64,000 bases of DNA from Daphnia pulex (lineage: Eukaryota; Arthropoda; Branchiopoda; Diplostraca; Daphniidae), in the NCBI RefSeq assembly GCF_021134715.1, contig NC_060022.1:6639001-6703000 (forward strand). The letters are read 5' to 3'. The notes beneath the pieces were generated by a model. That model saw only the letters and a program-made list of their open reading frames with translations, was not told where the DNA came from and searched no databases. This document shows, piece after piece, positions 1 to 13,727 of the stretch. The stretch's first letter is position 1; the number at the start of each line of letters is the position of its first letter. The position numbers and the translations under genes are program-made.

Positions 1-173
1 ATTGTAAATTATTTTCCCTACTACGTAAAGCTGGTACAATAGCCGTACGGTTTTTTATATACCGTAAAGCATTCATTCATCATGGAGTCCAGGTATAAAT
101 AATTAAATTCTGTTGGTCTCTTATTGAAATAAAATTGTCCTTACTTAACGAAATTCAACTTTGGATATATCAA
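1..173. other. No recognised feature (window edge)
   Basis: AT-rich sequence in which I see no coding exon or repeat. The EXOSC7-like similarity starts just to the right. Confidence 0.3.
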
Positions 174-585
174 TGGATGATTTACGATGTGATGGTAGAA
201 CAATGCTGGATTATCACCCTATAATTCTTGAAACTACATTAGTTTCCAATGCCAGTGGATCGGCAAGGCTGAGACTTGCAAACTCATCAACATCTGGAAA
301 ATGAAATTTGCAAATTCCTACAAAGATCCTATGCTTCAGGTGATACTTAATTAATTTATGTCAACTTTCTTTATTGACACGACAGCAATGTTGGGTCATG
401 TATGTTGACATATTGATATAGCTGATGTGATATTTCCACCAATCAACAATTTCTCATGAAACATTTTAATGGTATTAAAAAAGATCATGAATCAATGTGG
501 AGGGAACCCTTATGATGCAGTGTCATTGGCTGTGAAATCGGCCCTTTATGCAACATAAATTCCATCTATTAAAATATCAACCATG
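174..585 (+). pseudogene. EXOSC7: EXOSC7 (RRP42)-like gene fragment, degraded
   Basis: Two blocks resemble the RNase PH-type exosome subunit EXOSC7/Rrp42, a core ring component of the 3'-5' RNA exosome. Block 1 (about 174-302) reads DDLRCDGRTMLDY and later SNASGSARLRL, the N-terminal RCDGR region of the family, and ends at an in-frame stop near 302. Block 2 (about 487-585) reads NQCGGNPYDAVSLAVKSALY, the family's CGGN-D-A-S-AVK-AL segment, followed by a TAA where the family continues into its IP-V stretch. The middle of the protein is missing and about 180 bp between the blocks is non-coding. At about 632 the similarity changes to threonine aldolase. I read this as a dead, rearranged fragment; the missing middle and in-frame stops rule out a working subunit. 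Confidence 0.65.
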
Positions 586-631
586 GATGGATATCAACAT
601 GAACTGGAGGTATTCAATAACACTCATACTC

Positions 632-1040
632 AGGCTCATCGTTGTCGAAAAGCACTTGGAGGAGGAATGCGGCAGGCGGGTATTTTGGCCGCAGCCGGAA
701 TTTTGTCACTTTCAAAGGGACCTACCAGGGTAGCTCAAGATCATATTTTCACCAAACAATTGGTCAATTGGCTGTTACTGCGCAAGAGGTTGGAAAAAGC
801 GTTGTGGAAGTTGATCGATATACCGTAGAGACGAATATGGTTATGCTAAAAGTCGAGCCCATATCAGGTGCTACCCCTAATTCAATTGTGAAAAGATTTG
901 CTGAATCTACTGAAAAGGAAGTTCACGGGATCGGTCAAGATATTCGTTGGCTTGCTTACCCGATGACTGAAACGAACATCATAATTGTTGTTCACTGCAG
1001 TAACCCACCTGAAGACATCAATCTCGCTCAAGACAAATAA
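632..1040 (+). pseudogene. Threonine aldolase-like C-terminal fragment, frameshifted
   Basis: The frame used at 632-780 reads [20 protein letters not shown], the conserved segment following the PLP-lysine region in L-threonine/allo-threonine aldolases (PLP enzymes that cleave threonine to glycine and acetaldehyde). The +1-shifted frame used at about 780-1040 continues with [12 protein letters not shown] and IRWLAYPMTETNIIIVVH, which match the family C-terminus. So one indel near 770-790 breaks the reading frame, and the N-terminal two thirds with the catalytic lysine are absent. It abuts the EXOSC7-like fragment without a recognisable boundary repeat. It is a pseudogene fragment; identification of the family is good, function is not expected. 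Confidence 0.65.
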
Positions 1041-1490
1041 GGGTATGTTTTTGATGAAATCAATCAAAGTAACGCTGTATAAGTAAACTGGAAGCTTCAT
1101 AAGTGCTTTATTCCATGTAACGATCATTACAAACGTAGTATTGTTGTAGATTGGGGAATTAGTGGAAGAGCTGTTCTTTTGTTTGTATCAGCCGTTACTC
1201 GTCTTCTATTCATGTGTAAAAAATGAATACATGTGCATGTACATGTTATTTACCATTTCGTAGTTGTCGTTATGAAATCATGCGTTTTATAGCGCTTTTT
1301 TTAAAACTACCTTAAGTCATGTCGCATATCTAATTAGGTTTTTTTCCCCCAAGAAGCCAAGCACTTCCACTAGTGGTTAGATATTATACATAAATACAAA
1401 GCTCGAGCTTCGAATTCAAGCAAAACGTAACACGGCGTACAAATGTAGGGAAATTTGATTAACTGCTTGGACGTGTTTATTTAATCTTTG
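1041..1490. other. Intergenic, nothing recognised
   Basis: AT-rich sequence between two gene fragments. I see no coding similarity, repeats or RNA gene. Confidence 0.3.
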
Positions 1491-2216
1491 CTAGTAAAAA
1501 AAAAGAGAGGCCAACACCCAAGCAATAAAAGTAAGCCAGCAGTTACACACGCACGTTACGATATTGATTGGTTTCAAACCTTCTCCTTCTCCGAAAAATG
1601 CTTCATCGTCGCTCTCAAACGTGTTATCGGGCACCTTGTAAAGGCGGATGACGGGCTTGTTAGGATCCTTCACCAACAAATATTTGCCATCCTCTTCCTT
1701 CATACACAAATAATTAATCCAACGGAGAATGCCCCAAGCATTGTCGATATTAAGGTTGATTTGCGATGCGAAATCTGACAGGTGGAACTGCTGTGTTCCA
1801 AGGATTACACGACGCGATGTATCTCGTAAGTGCATACGTGAAACATATCTGAAGCAAACAATATTAGTTACAATAATGTTCGAAGGACAACAGGAGCCTT
1901 CACATACCCGAATTTAATCCAATCAGAGTTGGCGAGCAGAGCTTGCACAGTCCATTTTGCTAGCTTGCATGCATTATTCTTCAGCTCGTTGGCCTGAACA
2001 GCACCTCGCTGAGTGTCCAGTTTCTGGCGCCATTCGACTTCACCAGACAACTTGAAGTACTAAATTATTTTAAAGACACAGTTTCATTACGAACAGTAAA
2101 TATGCATACCCTTGAGTCCCATTCATTAAGAGCTTTGATGTTGATAAATTGGTTATCACCAGCCGATCCAACGGTGACAGCGTCATGTTCGCAACGTGCC
2201 ACCAGGACACCACCTC
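1491..2216 (-). pseudogene. EIF3D: eIF3 subunit d, 3' exons only
   Basis: Three spliced segments on the minus strand (2216-2110, 2059-1908, 1848 downward to the stop at 1491) keep phase and match the C-terminal third of translation initiation factor eIF3d: [35 protein letters not shown], then [19 protein letters not shown] and [17 protein letters not shown]. eIF3d is the mRNA cap-binding subunit of eIF3. The introns (50 and 59 bp) have GT/AG ends, so this is a DNA-level copy and not a processed pseudogene. The upstream exons encoding the N-terminal two thirds are absent; sequence upstream of 2216 is unrelated and contains a segment repeated at 430-490. The tail after [14 protein letters not shown] lacks the long acidic run usual in the family. 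Probably a truncated duplicate; a functional gene spread over distant exons is unlikely but not excluded. Confidence 0.65.
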
Positions 2217-2319
2217 CTGAAAACTTAGTATTAGACTATTTATTTCAAATTCAAAGTTTTAACCTACAAACCTTCATCAAAGTCAGTACACAAGGAATGT
2301 TCTCTGTGTTTAGTCTCTT

Positions 2320-2420
2320 GGTATTCATGATCTATTTTAATGCCATTAAAATGATTCATGAGAAATTGTTGATTGGTGGAAAAATGAGAAATTGATGATT
2401 GGTGGAAATATTGACAAATT
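2320..2420 (-). repeat. Copy of a segment also present at 430-491 (inverted orientation)
   Basis: Read on the minus strand this stretch carries CCACCAATCAACAATTTCTC followed by CATTTTAATGGCATTAAAA and GATCATGAAT, nearly the same as plus strand 430-491. The minus-strand copy has an extra internal partial duplication of the CCACCAATCA-ATTTCTC part. The two copies form an inverted pair about 1.9 kb apart and lie at the edges of the gene-fragment mosaic. Confidence 0.6.
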
Positions 2421-2509
2421 CCCCCCAAAAAACCTAAACCCCGTGAAAAAAACACCCTATCGGGAAATAAATATTTAATTTCGGTGATATTTTAATTAGA
2501 AATTGACGT

Positions 2510-2704
2510 AGGTGTTCGTTAGTTGTCGCCGCCTAGCGGTGATTGTTGGTTTACCACTCTATGATTCTCTGGTTTTGTTTTGGTTTGGTTTGATTAGGTG
2601 CGTCTGCTATCTGTGATTCTCTGGTGATTCTCTGGATTCTGTTTGTTTCTAAAAACCATAGTTTACAATTCTTAGCGCTAGGTGGAGACAACCAACGAAC
2701 ACCT
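2510..2704. mobile_element. MITE-like element with 29-bp terminal inverted repeats
   Basis: The left end AGGTGTTCGTTAGTTGTC... (2510-2538) matches the reverse complement of the right end (2676-2704) at 26 of 29 positions. Total length is 195 bp with no coding capacity, typical of a miniature inverted-repeat transposable element. I see no clear target-site duplication, so the exact outer boundary and superfamily are uncertain. Confidence 0.6.
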
Positions 2705-2969
2705 CTCCCGTCCCCTCAAAATTTAACCGCAAATATCTTTTAATTTAATATCTTCACAAGAAAGGTGCTTTGGAGACTTAGAATAGCTTTTTTAATCTCT
2801 ATCGATTGACCCTTCTTAAAAAAATATGATTAAAAATACACCCGACAAGCTATAACACGGCGGGATAGGACGTGAGTCCCGTCCTCTAGCTTTAGTAGTC
2901 CATGGTGGATACAACAGGCCTTAACCATAGAGTAGGCCATGGGGTAACTAGGCTACTACTACTATAAAA

Positions 2970-3515
2970 ATGTTGGCTGTTAGATCTTTCAATAGACTTA
3001 TTTATTTCAAAAGGACACAAATTGGAATCCAAAATGAACAACTGAGGTATGAATTTTGAAATATTAACTTGTGCATCTGTGTGAGTGTGACCTTATTATG
3101 GAAAATGAGTATGTGACAAATAAATAATGATGGTATATTTTTTTCTAGGACTGTTATGCAATCTTGTTGCAGTAGATCCACTAAGCAACCAGAAAATCCT
3201 GATATGCCTTTGTCATTTTCCAACTCAAACGCTGCCAAATGGTCAGCACAACAATCATTTAGTGGTGGAGGAAATACTGGTGAATCTCCATGGTATGAGC
3301 CATTTGTGATTTCAGCTAGTGTTACTGCCATACTAGTGTGGTTTTGTGTCCTGAGAGAAGAAAATGATGTTGATGATAAACTTGGAAAAAGTTTATATGA
3401 CAGAGTTGATGGTTTGGAGAAGAAACAATTGGAATTGGCTTTGAAGCACAATATCCAAGGAGTGGATACAGTAGCCATTAAGAAGAGACTAGATGAATTG
3501 TCAACAAATAGTTGA
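2970..3515 (+). CDS. UQCC4: UQCC4/CCSMST1-like mitochondrial single-pass membrane protein
   Basis: Two exons (2970-3046 and 3149-3515, GT/AG intron of 102 bp) encode 147 residues. The N-terminus MLAVRSFNRLIYFKR is basic and fits a mitochondrial targeting sequence. A membrane segment follows around residues 75-95 (PWYEPFVISASVTAILVWFC), then the family-like LREENDVDDKLGKSLYDRV and a short helical tail. The pattern PFS-S-A--W upstream, one membrane helix, then LREE-D resembles C16orf91/CCSMST1 (UQCC4), an assembly factor of respiratory complex III in the inner membrane. The start is the first ATG of exon 1 and keeps phase through the splice. Its stop lies 288 bp upstream of NPRL3 on the same strand. 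The family call is by memory of short motifs, so it is moderate; a mitochondrial one-pass protein is more certain. Confidence 0.6.
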
Positions 3516-3803
3516 ATTTCCTATCTGTAAACATAATTTAATTGAAGTTGAAATACATTAAGTAAAAACCAGTTTATTGTTTGGTAAATTTTTTGCGATT
3601 CTCCTTTTCAAATCATTTGTTTGCTATTTATTTTTTTTACGTTGAATCTGTGAAGAAACCGTAGATGGCACTGTTTTGTTTTTGATTTTTAAGAATGCAG
3701 ACGAAAATTGAAGCAAATCTCAAAAATTGACAGTTTGCGTCTTGCGTGGTGTTTCTGCCTCTAAACGCCTGAAGTTAGCGAGAAAATTCATAGAAAAAGA
3801 AGC

Positions 3804-5957
3804 ATGGATGTCAATCCGTTGGCGGTAATTTTGGGTAAATATATTATTTACAGATAAAGCTTATTTCAAAAGAAAATATTTAATGGGAACAAACGTGGCT
3901 TTAGTCGAAAACGGTAGCAAAGGTGATCGTTTGTTGTTTCGCTATCCTTATGATACTCAAGCTACACCAAACTTTGCAAAACGTACACGCGCAAGTAAGT
4001 TCCTTACGAAACTCCATAACTTCCAGCGCAAGTCTCCAAGTTTTTTCTCTGTTGTATTGTATAGAGCAACTGCAAACTCCATACCCCCAGATCAGTGCTG
4101 AAGATATGCAAAAAACAAGTGCAGCATATTCCAGTACAATTAGTGGTAGTGTTCACAGCTTTCCAAGCAAAGTATGTTAATATACTCTCTTAATATAATC
4201 TGTTTTGAAACATTGAAGGTTATTAAAACATTTTTTCAACTATTTAGGTATTATCCAATTTGTTTGCTGTGAAATCAGAATTGTGTGGAAAAAAATTTGA
4301 AATAAAAATAAATGACATTCGGTTTGTCGGTCATCCACTTCTTGTTTACCACCAGGGTGAAGGCAAATCTGCTGGCTCTAGCCAGGAATCAATTTTGTCT
4401 TTCAATGTAGTTTTTGCCTTAAAGGTAAAGAGATTCCATTTTAAACTTGCATGATTTTCATCAATATTTTTTACACTTCTAAGGCATCTGCAAGTCATGC
4501 AGTAGTTGACTGTTATCATGAAGTAAGCAAGAGAATAGCAGCTGCACTTTGGCATGAAGAGCGTAGAGTGGCATATTTGAGTGAAGAAGCCAAGGTCATG
4601 ACATCCACTCAAGATGACATTTCTTCGGAATTGCCCGATGATCCACTAGATGTGCCGTACCATTTAATTTTACAACGAAGTCAGCTTGCGCGCGACTTGC
4701 GTCGTGTCTACGAAGATTTACAAATTTCTGGGAAGATACATTTGCGCATCAATCGATGGATTCTGATCAGCTGCTGTTTACCTCAAAAAATCTACCACCT
4801 TCTTGACCCTGGACTTGTTATTGAACCAGCAGACATTCATGCTTGCATGGAAGCATTGAGACCATACCACGCCATTTTGCTGCTTGGGGACAAAGAAAAA
4901 ATCATCAATAATCTACCTCTTGATTCGTCCCCCGCTTTGAAACGACTCATAAATCTTGCGAATCCCCTAAAAAGTTTACAAACTTTAGCAGCCGATGCTG
5001 ACTTGACGCTATCACACGTCTTTCAATTAGTGGGTCACATGCTATACTTTGGACACGCAACCATTATATATCCTCTTTGTGATAGCAATGTTTACGTCCT
5101 TGCAGGCAGTGCCAACACTTCCCCACAATCCAAACTTGCTGATGTCTTCTCCGAAATGTTCAATAGTGCTTGTTTAATTCAGATTATGTCCGAATTTTCC
5201 GTTCCTGTATCATTGAGCCAGAGAAGGAATCCACTCGCCACTCCAGAGCAAGAATCAGAGGAAATTAAAATTATTATTTGGATGCTGCAACATCATTTGC
5301 TCATACAATTGCACACATATGTACATATTGTCGTTGATGACATGCATCCGAGATCATTTAACAAGGGTTCATTTCGTAGTGCCAAAACGGTAAGTTTTTG
5401 TGTTTAAAGTATAACGATTACTGTAGTTAAATCAGACAGTATTGTTTGAATTATCCCCTAGACGCGTGTAACGTTTGCAAGTCGCCAGTCCACTCCAGAT
5501 GAATTGAATGCTGGATCCAGCCTTACACGAATGCCCAGCGATAGCGACATGGCCTCTGTTATTAGTGACGAGGCTTTGTCCAGTCCACCTTCACATAAGA
5601 GCATCAGTAGTAAAGCTCCGTGGTCAATCGAAAATATTCTTTCGGCCTCTCTGAGTAATGCTGAAAGAGAGGCTGTCCTTCAAGTTGATGCCGCTGCCAA
5701 CTCAGAAGACTTGGAACTTTTTGCTCGGTAAGCTAAACTATTATTTAAAAACATCTTTTCATGAATAATCTAATAGAAGAAAACACAGGCTTTGCAAATA
5801 TTTCCGCGGGAAACACCATCTAGAGGAAATCATGTACTTGGAAAATGTTCGAAGATCGGACCTACTTCACCTTATTGACAAATTTCGAACTATTCTCATT
5901 ACATTCGAACATGAAGATTCAGCTTGCTCCGTTTTCTACAAGAATTCTACAACTTAA
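3804..5957 (+). CDS. NPRL3: NPRL3, GATOR1 complex subunit
   Basis: Seven exons (3804-3834, 3905-3994, 4065-4171, 4248-4424, 4484-5389, 5462-5727, 5789-5957) splice in phase to about 581 residues, close to the usual 569-residue human protein. NPRL3 with NPRL2 and DEPDC5 forms GATOR1, the lysosomal GTPase-activating complex that switches off RagA/B and mTORC1 when amino acids are scarce. Matching segments in order: [17 protein letters not shown] (longin start), [63 protein letters not shown], the [18 protein letters not shown] segment, [19 protein letters not shown], the [17 protein letters not shown] region and the C-terminal [14 protein letters not shown]. The last acceptor was placed at 5789 since it keeps FAR-L--YFRG spacing; an alternative AG at 5776 would add four residues. 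A TATA-less start and a 3' AATAAA near 6356 are visible. Complete and presumably functional. Confidence 0.95.
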
Positions 5958-6573
5958 ATATCATATTTTTCAGTGGAAATCAAAATTGGTGAATGTTATA
6001 TGGAAGTCGTTTTCACTTGATTTAAGTTAAAAGCGGTATGTGAACATTGGCGTTAACACTAGCTCGCATCAAAAACCCTCCCTATTGGTCTCCTACGAAG
6101 CCGACTGTTGCCGTAGCTCAATACCTGTGTCTACATCGCAGCTTGCGAGGTAATCTTACGTCAGGAAGTCGGTTGGGGGCTAGTGACAGATAGGCCAATG
6201 TCGCATTCCTGTTCAACCTTTGTAAACTTTAAATTTTATCTCAGGACAGTATATGTTTTATTTGCTATTAAAATATGAATTTTCCTAAATATTTTACAAA
6301 ATCCTTAGAATCAAATTTGGCAGAAAGTGAGATTGCTAATTGTTTGGTAAAGCAAGAATAAATATATCTACTTTTACATATGTTAGCTCTACTTTACAAT
6401 TGTGCATGGTAATATTCACCTTTATGAGGAAGCAAAATAGATGGCAATGAATGAAGTGATGATGACGTACAGTGGTGAAATATTACAAGCTAAAACCTGT
6501 TTAAAGAATCTTTTTTCGGGAAAAGCTCAAAGAGGTAGAAAGATAAATAAAGAGATCGGCTGAACGACTGCTA
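5958..6573. other. Intergenic between convergent NPRL3 and kinesin-13
   Basis: No coding similarity. An AATAAA at about 6356 on the plus strand could end NPRL3 transcripts. The two genes meet tail to tail, so 3' UTRs may overlap. Confidence 0.4.
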
Positions 6574-9736
<3,163 letters not shown>

Positions 9737-10055
9737 TTTAATGAAACGTGCGCTCGAAGTCACTCTCAACAACCAACTATTGGACTATCTCTCAACAATC
9801 CCTGAGTTCAACTGCTGCTATTTCCATTGCAAAAAGCGGCAAAATGACGACTAGGATTATTATGCCCTTCGGCTTCCATCAACTTAGAAAATTTGACAAC
9901 GTTTAATGAAGTCAAAATAATTTTGAAGTTTCCTTTAGTTGTCTGCTTGTTGTTATTACCGTGTCATATGTATTCAAACAATCGAGTCTTCTTAGAAAGC
10001 AGCACGTTAATAAAAAAAAATCCCGATTTTGTATTCCTACCATTTTCCGCCAATA
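9737..10055. promoter_or_regulatory. Short divergent intergenic region, probable shared promoter
   Basis: Only 319 bp separate the minus-strand kinesin-13 start codon and the plus-strand COMMD5 start codon, so this interval must hold both promoters and 5' UTRs. I see no TATA box in either direction. Its role is inferred from position only. Confidence 0.5.
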
Positions 10056-10818
10056 ATGAACTCTACATCAAACTTATTGTTCGTGACAGTTCCCAAATCC
10101 GTCGAGCAGCTGTCAAAACAACTGCAATCGAAGATTGTTGACCCACTCATTCTTCAGACACTGATTGATTGTAATTTTGTTCCTTGTAATGCAACCTTCG
10201 TAGACTAATCAAACACATTTTATAACAGTTTCCGTACGATACTGGAAAGGAGAAGAAATATGCCACAAAGAATGGGAGGCTCTATTAAAAAACTCATACC
10301 TCCCACTCACTATGATTGAAAATCTATTCTCTGGAGTTCTTAATCTAACTCTGGCAGTTTTTCAAATTCCTGAAAAATTATTTACACCAGAATTGGTTCT
10401 TGCTGAACTAATTCAGTTTGGGTATAATATTTTCATATGTGCAGCATAATTTAAAAATTGTTAAATATGTTTATTAATTAGAATGGCAGTTGAACAAGCA
10501 GAACAGATTACTAAGTTAAAAACCACTTCAGCTCCTAACATACCCAAACTTCCTAAGCTTAATAATGTCAAGTGGAGAATTGATGTCACTATATCTACTA
10601 GGTAACTAAGAATTTTCTGCATGTGCATAATTACCTAAAAATTAACAGATCTTATTTAAATCAGTGATGTAAGCCGGATATTAGAGCCTTGGATTTTGAT
10701 GGAAATCAACTTAGAATCAGGGGATCAAAAAACTGTACATATTCCCGTAGCTCAATTTCATAGTTTGCGATATCAAGTTGCTTCGTGTTTAAATCAGTTC
10801 AGTAAAATGCCCGTTTAG
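10056..10818 (+). CDS. COMMD5: COMMD5, Commander complex subunit
   Basis: Four exons (10056-10170, 10229-10421, 10482-10601, 10665-10818) splice in phase to about 193 residues. COMMD proteins form the ring of the Commander complex, which with CCC and Retriever recycles membrane cargo from endosomes. The C-terminal COMM domain is clear: NVKWRIDVTISTSDVSRIL then EPWILMEINLESGDQKTVHI and FHSLRYQVASCLNQF, matching COMMD5's RW-DV-ISTS start and F--LRY-VA end. The helical N-domain runs from VPKSVEQLSKQLQSK to LAELIQFG. The start ATG at 10056 was chosen since it opens directly into VTVPKSVEQL without needing an extra exon; the upstream ATG at 9844 leads to a stop. AATAAA at 10955 is a likely poly(A) signal. 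COMMD5 rather than another paralog is judged from the ISTS segment, so the subtype is a little less sure than the family. Confidence 0.85.
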
Positions 10819-11251
10819 TTATGTAGACTTAAGTCATCCTATTGTGAATCCTGGCGTGCTGAAATATAAAAAGACATACTCGTTACAATTACGCCTTTAC
10901 TTTATTTGTTAATAATCGTACGAGTAATATACAACCCGCCTGCCTTATTTAGTCAATAAAATAATCTCGTTTCTAAGATATTACTTCACCGGAACCTTTG
11001 TAACCAAAGTGACATCAGTCGACCTAATTAGTAAGAGACCACATGAAATTGCTTTGACATGTTATTCTGATGAAACTAGAGTGTCAGACAAACGGTGGAA
11101 CAAACGGAAATGGTGTGGTTGCGTCCTTCCGGAGTCCGGATGCAACTAAAACATATCTTATTAACTAGTTATTGCGCACCAAAATCGTCTATAAAAGAAA
11201 AACACTATTTTCGACAGTCTCAGTTCGTGTTTGTGTTGCGTGAAATCAAAA
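10819..11251. other. Intergenic, COMMD5 3' UTR and LRR gene promoter region
   Basis: Holds the COMMD5 poly(A) signal AATAAA at 10955-10960. The sequence CTATAAAAG at about 11190-11200 lies some 55 bp upstream of the LRR gene start codon and could be its TATA box. Nothing else is evident. Confidence 0.45.
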
Positions 11252-13328
11252 ATGAAAGCTTTCGCCGTGTACTATCTGCTATTCTCTTTATTCGCTGTAG
11301 GAATATCGCAAACAATTAAAGACAACGGGAGTTCAAAAGGTTCATCGAAGTTCCAGACGAACTGTGCATTCCCAACGTCCACGTCAGCCCTTTGTACCCA
11401 CTGGCCGAATGCAAAATCTTTGAATAAAGAGGTAAGTCATCTTTTTTGCATGTGCTTGTAGAATAGAGAAGAAAACATAAAGGTATTGAATGTGCTAAAT
11501 TTGACCGCCTTTATCCTTTACAGGTTGTCTCTTTAACGATTACCATGGCAAACATAGGACGGGTTTCTTCATCAATGATTATTAACCTTGATTTAAATCT
11601 CATTGGACTGCAAATGGCTAAATGTAATATATCTTACATTGAACCTGACGCTTTCAGTACTCTTGTTAGTCTAAAGGAGATAAACTTGAGTGGAAACCGC
11701 CTGGCGTACATTCCCCCTGGGCTTTTTGCCAATACTATTGTGAAAATAGATTTGAGCAACAACAATCTAGAGAATCTTGACGGCGGCCTATTTCAAGAAC
11801 TTCAACATCTTAATGTTCTTGATCTAAGCGGTAACCACCTTTCAAGCTTTCCAACAAATCTTCCCAGGGTTCTCACTCACCTTTACTTGGAAAGCAACTT
11901 GATAACTGAAGTTCAAAGCGGCGTAAGGCTGTCTAACTTACAGCATTTAAACCTTTGCCAAAACAGAATCAACCGTTTAAAATTTACCGAAATGGGCTGT
12001 TCCAAGCTTCACTCTTTGTGCTTGGACGATGGAGTAGTTCGCCTGATACATGCAGATGCAGGTAAATAATTTTGACCTCTATTGATTTATATGTGCATGC
12101 TGGAATGTCCGGTAATTGGGGAGAAAAAACGGAAAGAGAAAGATTGAGAAAATAGTTTTTTTTGTAAAAAATTGAAAAAAATATATAAATTAAACTATAA
12201 GCGACAGATTTATCAGAATACCAATTAGAATTGCAAATTTAAAAAAATATATTATTGTATGGCGAGTGCAGTAGTATAGTTTATACGTTTTGACTTCATA
12301 TTGTTTTTCGGTTTTTCCTTATGTATATTGTGTTCGTTTGAAAATTTAAATTTTTTACTATATATTTATTTACGGTATTTTAAGGATTCCATCAATTGGT
12401 CAGCCTACAGGAATTTACAATAAAAGGACAAAAATCTAGGAATGAAAAATTGGCTGTCGAACACCTGAGAAGCATCGGCGGTTGTACAAAACTCCAAAAG
12501 CTGAGAATTGAAAGATGCGACCTGGTTTCTTTAGAAGTTTTGGCTCAATTCAGTGAACTTGAAACACTTGGGTTGAAGGAGGTTTATGTGGAGACTACTC
12601 TCTCCCCTTACTTTTTTAATAGCTGCTCAAATTTGAGGACACTTGATTTGACAGGCAGCGCCTTACTCGCTCAGTCGATTCTAGGAAATCAAGACATCAG
12701 AATCAAGTTGCAAAAATTACGCACGCTGACGGCAAGAGATTGCAACATTGACAATTTGAATTGGATACCCGAAAGAATCGACGTAACTTCTCCGTCTGGT
12801 CCCTTACCCTTTCCGTCGCTATTGAATGTGGACATTTCTGGCGATAACAATTTCAATTGCAATGACCAGCATGTAAAGCAAGCACTTTGCCGCTTTGATA
12901 ACTTAAAGCGGACTGAAAATCCACAAGGGAAAATCGTTAACAGGAAATTTATACTTGAAAACGCAAATAACACAAACTGTCGCCAACAAATGGCAGCACA
13001 ATCCATTCTCCAAATGAATTTCAATGACTGTGAGGAAGAAACTGGTTTTCCGTATTCTGGACAACCAGATATTGCGACGCCAAGCAGTAAAACTGATGGC
13101 GAATCAGTGACGGAGGAAATTTTCAAACCTAGAACTGATGATGAAGAGGCGCATTCCTACACCATATATATAGTTTTGGGTGTCCTATTAATCCTTTTTA
13201 TTGTGCTGGTTGTTTTGGCTTTTTATTTTTTTAAAAAGCGTAAAAGTCAAACTGTTAAAGTTCCTGACTGTAGTACCACGACTAAACAAAGTTTTGACAA
13301 CCCACAATCCATTCAAAGTGAAGTGTAG
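11252..13328 (+). CDS. Type I transmembrane leucine-rich-repeat protein
   Basis: Three exons (11252-11431, 11524-12061, 12385-13328) encode 553 residues. A signal peptide is evident at residues 1-20 (MKAFAVYYLLFSLFAVGISQ). LRR motifs follow, for example LKEINLSGNRLAYIPPGLF, IVKIDLSNNNLENLDGGLF, LNVLDLSGNHLSSFP, LTHLYLESNLITEV and LQHLNLCQNRINRL, then less regular repeats to about residue 400 including LRTLDLTGSAL. A cysteine-containing juxtamembrane part and acidic stalk precede a membrane helix near 495-518 (YIVLGVLLILFIVLVVLAFYFF), then KKRK and a short tail of about 30 residues. The layout is that of a cell-surface LRR adhesion or receptor-like protein of arthropods; no TIR or kinase domain is present, so it is not a Toll receptor. 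The precise ortholog was not recognised. AATAAA at 13536 is a likely poly(A) signal. Tail to tail with NUP54. Confidence 0.85.
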
Positions 13329-13727
13329 GGGACACGACCGTGAACTAAACCATCGAAATTGCCTATCTCGTAAATTTCCATTTCGAGAAATAATTAGTAT
13401 ACTATCGGACAGCAATATTTTGTCACGATTATTTGCTGTTTACGTAAAAGTTTAACTTCTTTGTATTGTAATCGCGGTTTGTATTACCCAATGTGTAATG
13501 TAATGAACTATTGATTGTAACACGCTATATTATCTAATAAACGAGTACGAGTACGAGAAATTGGCTAATATTCTTACGAAAGTAAAAAATCAAATACGAT
13601 CTACTAATTTTCAATTATGATATGAATCTAAAGATTTTTTTTTAATGAAATTTTTTTTCCGTGTATTAGACCCTTGAAAACAGTAAAATTCGTACTTAGT
13701 TGATGAAGAATATTTTCGGTCGCTATT
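13329..13727. other. Intergenic between convergent LRR gene and NUP54
   Basis: Contains the LRR gene poly(A) signal at 13536-13541. No coding similarity seen. Confidence 0.4.

Noticed and set aside
9844-10055. Upstream start for COMMD5 at 9844
   Set aside because: The frame from 9844 stops at about 9905 and has no donor that keeps phase; the ATG at 10056 opens directly into the conserved N-terminal helix.
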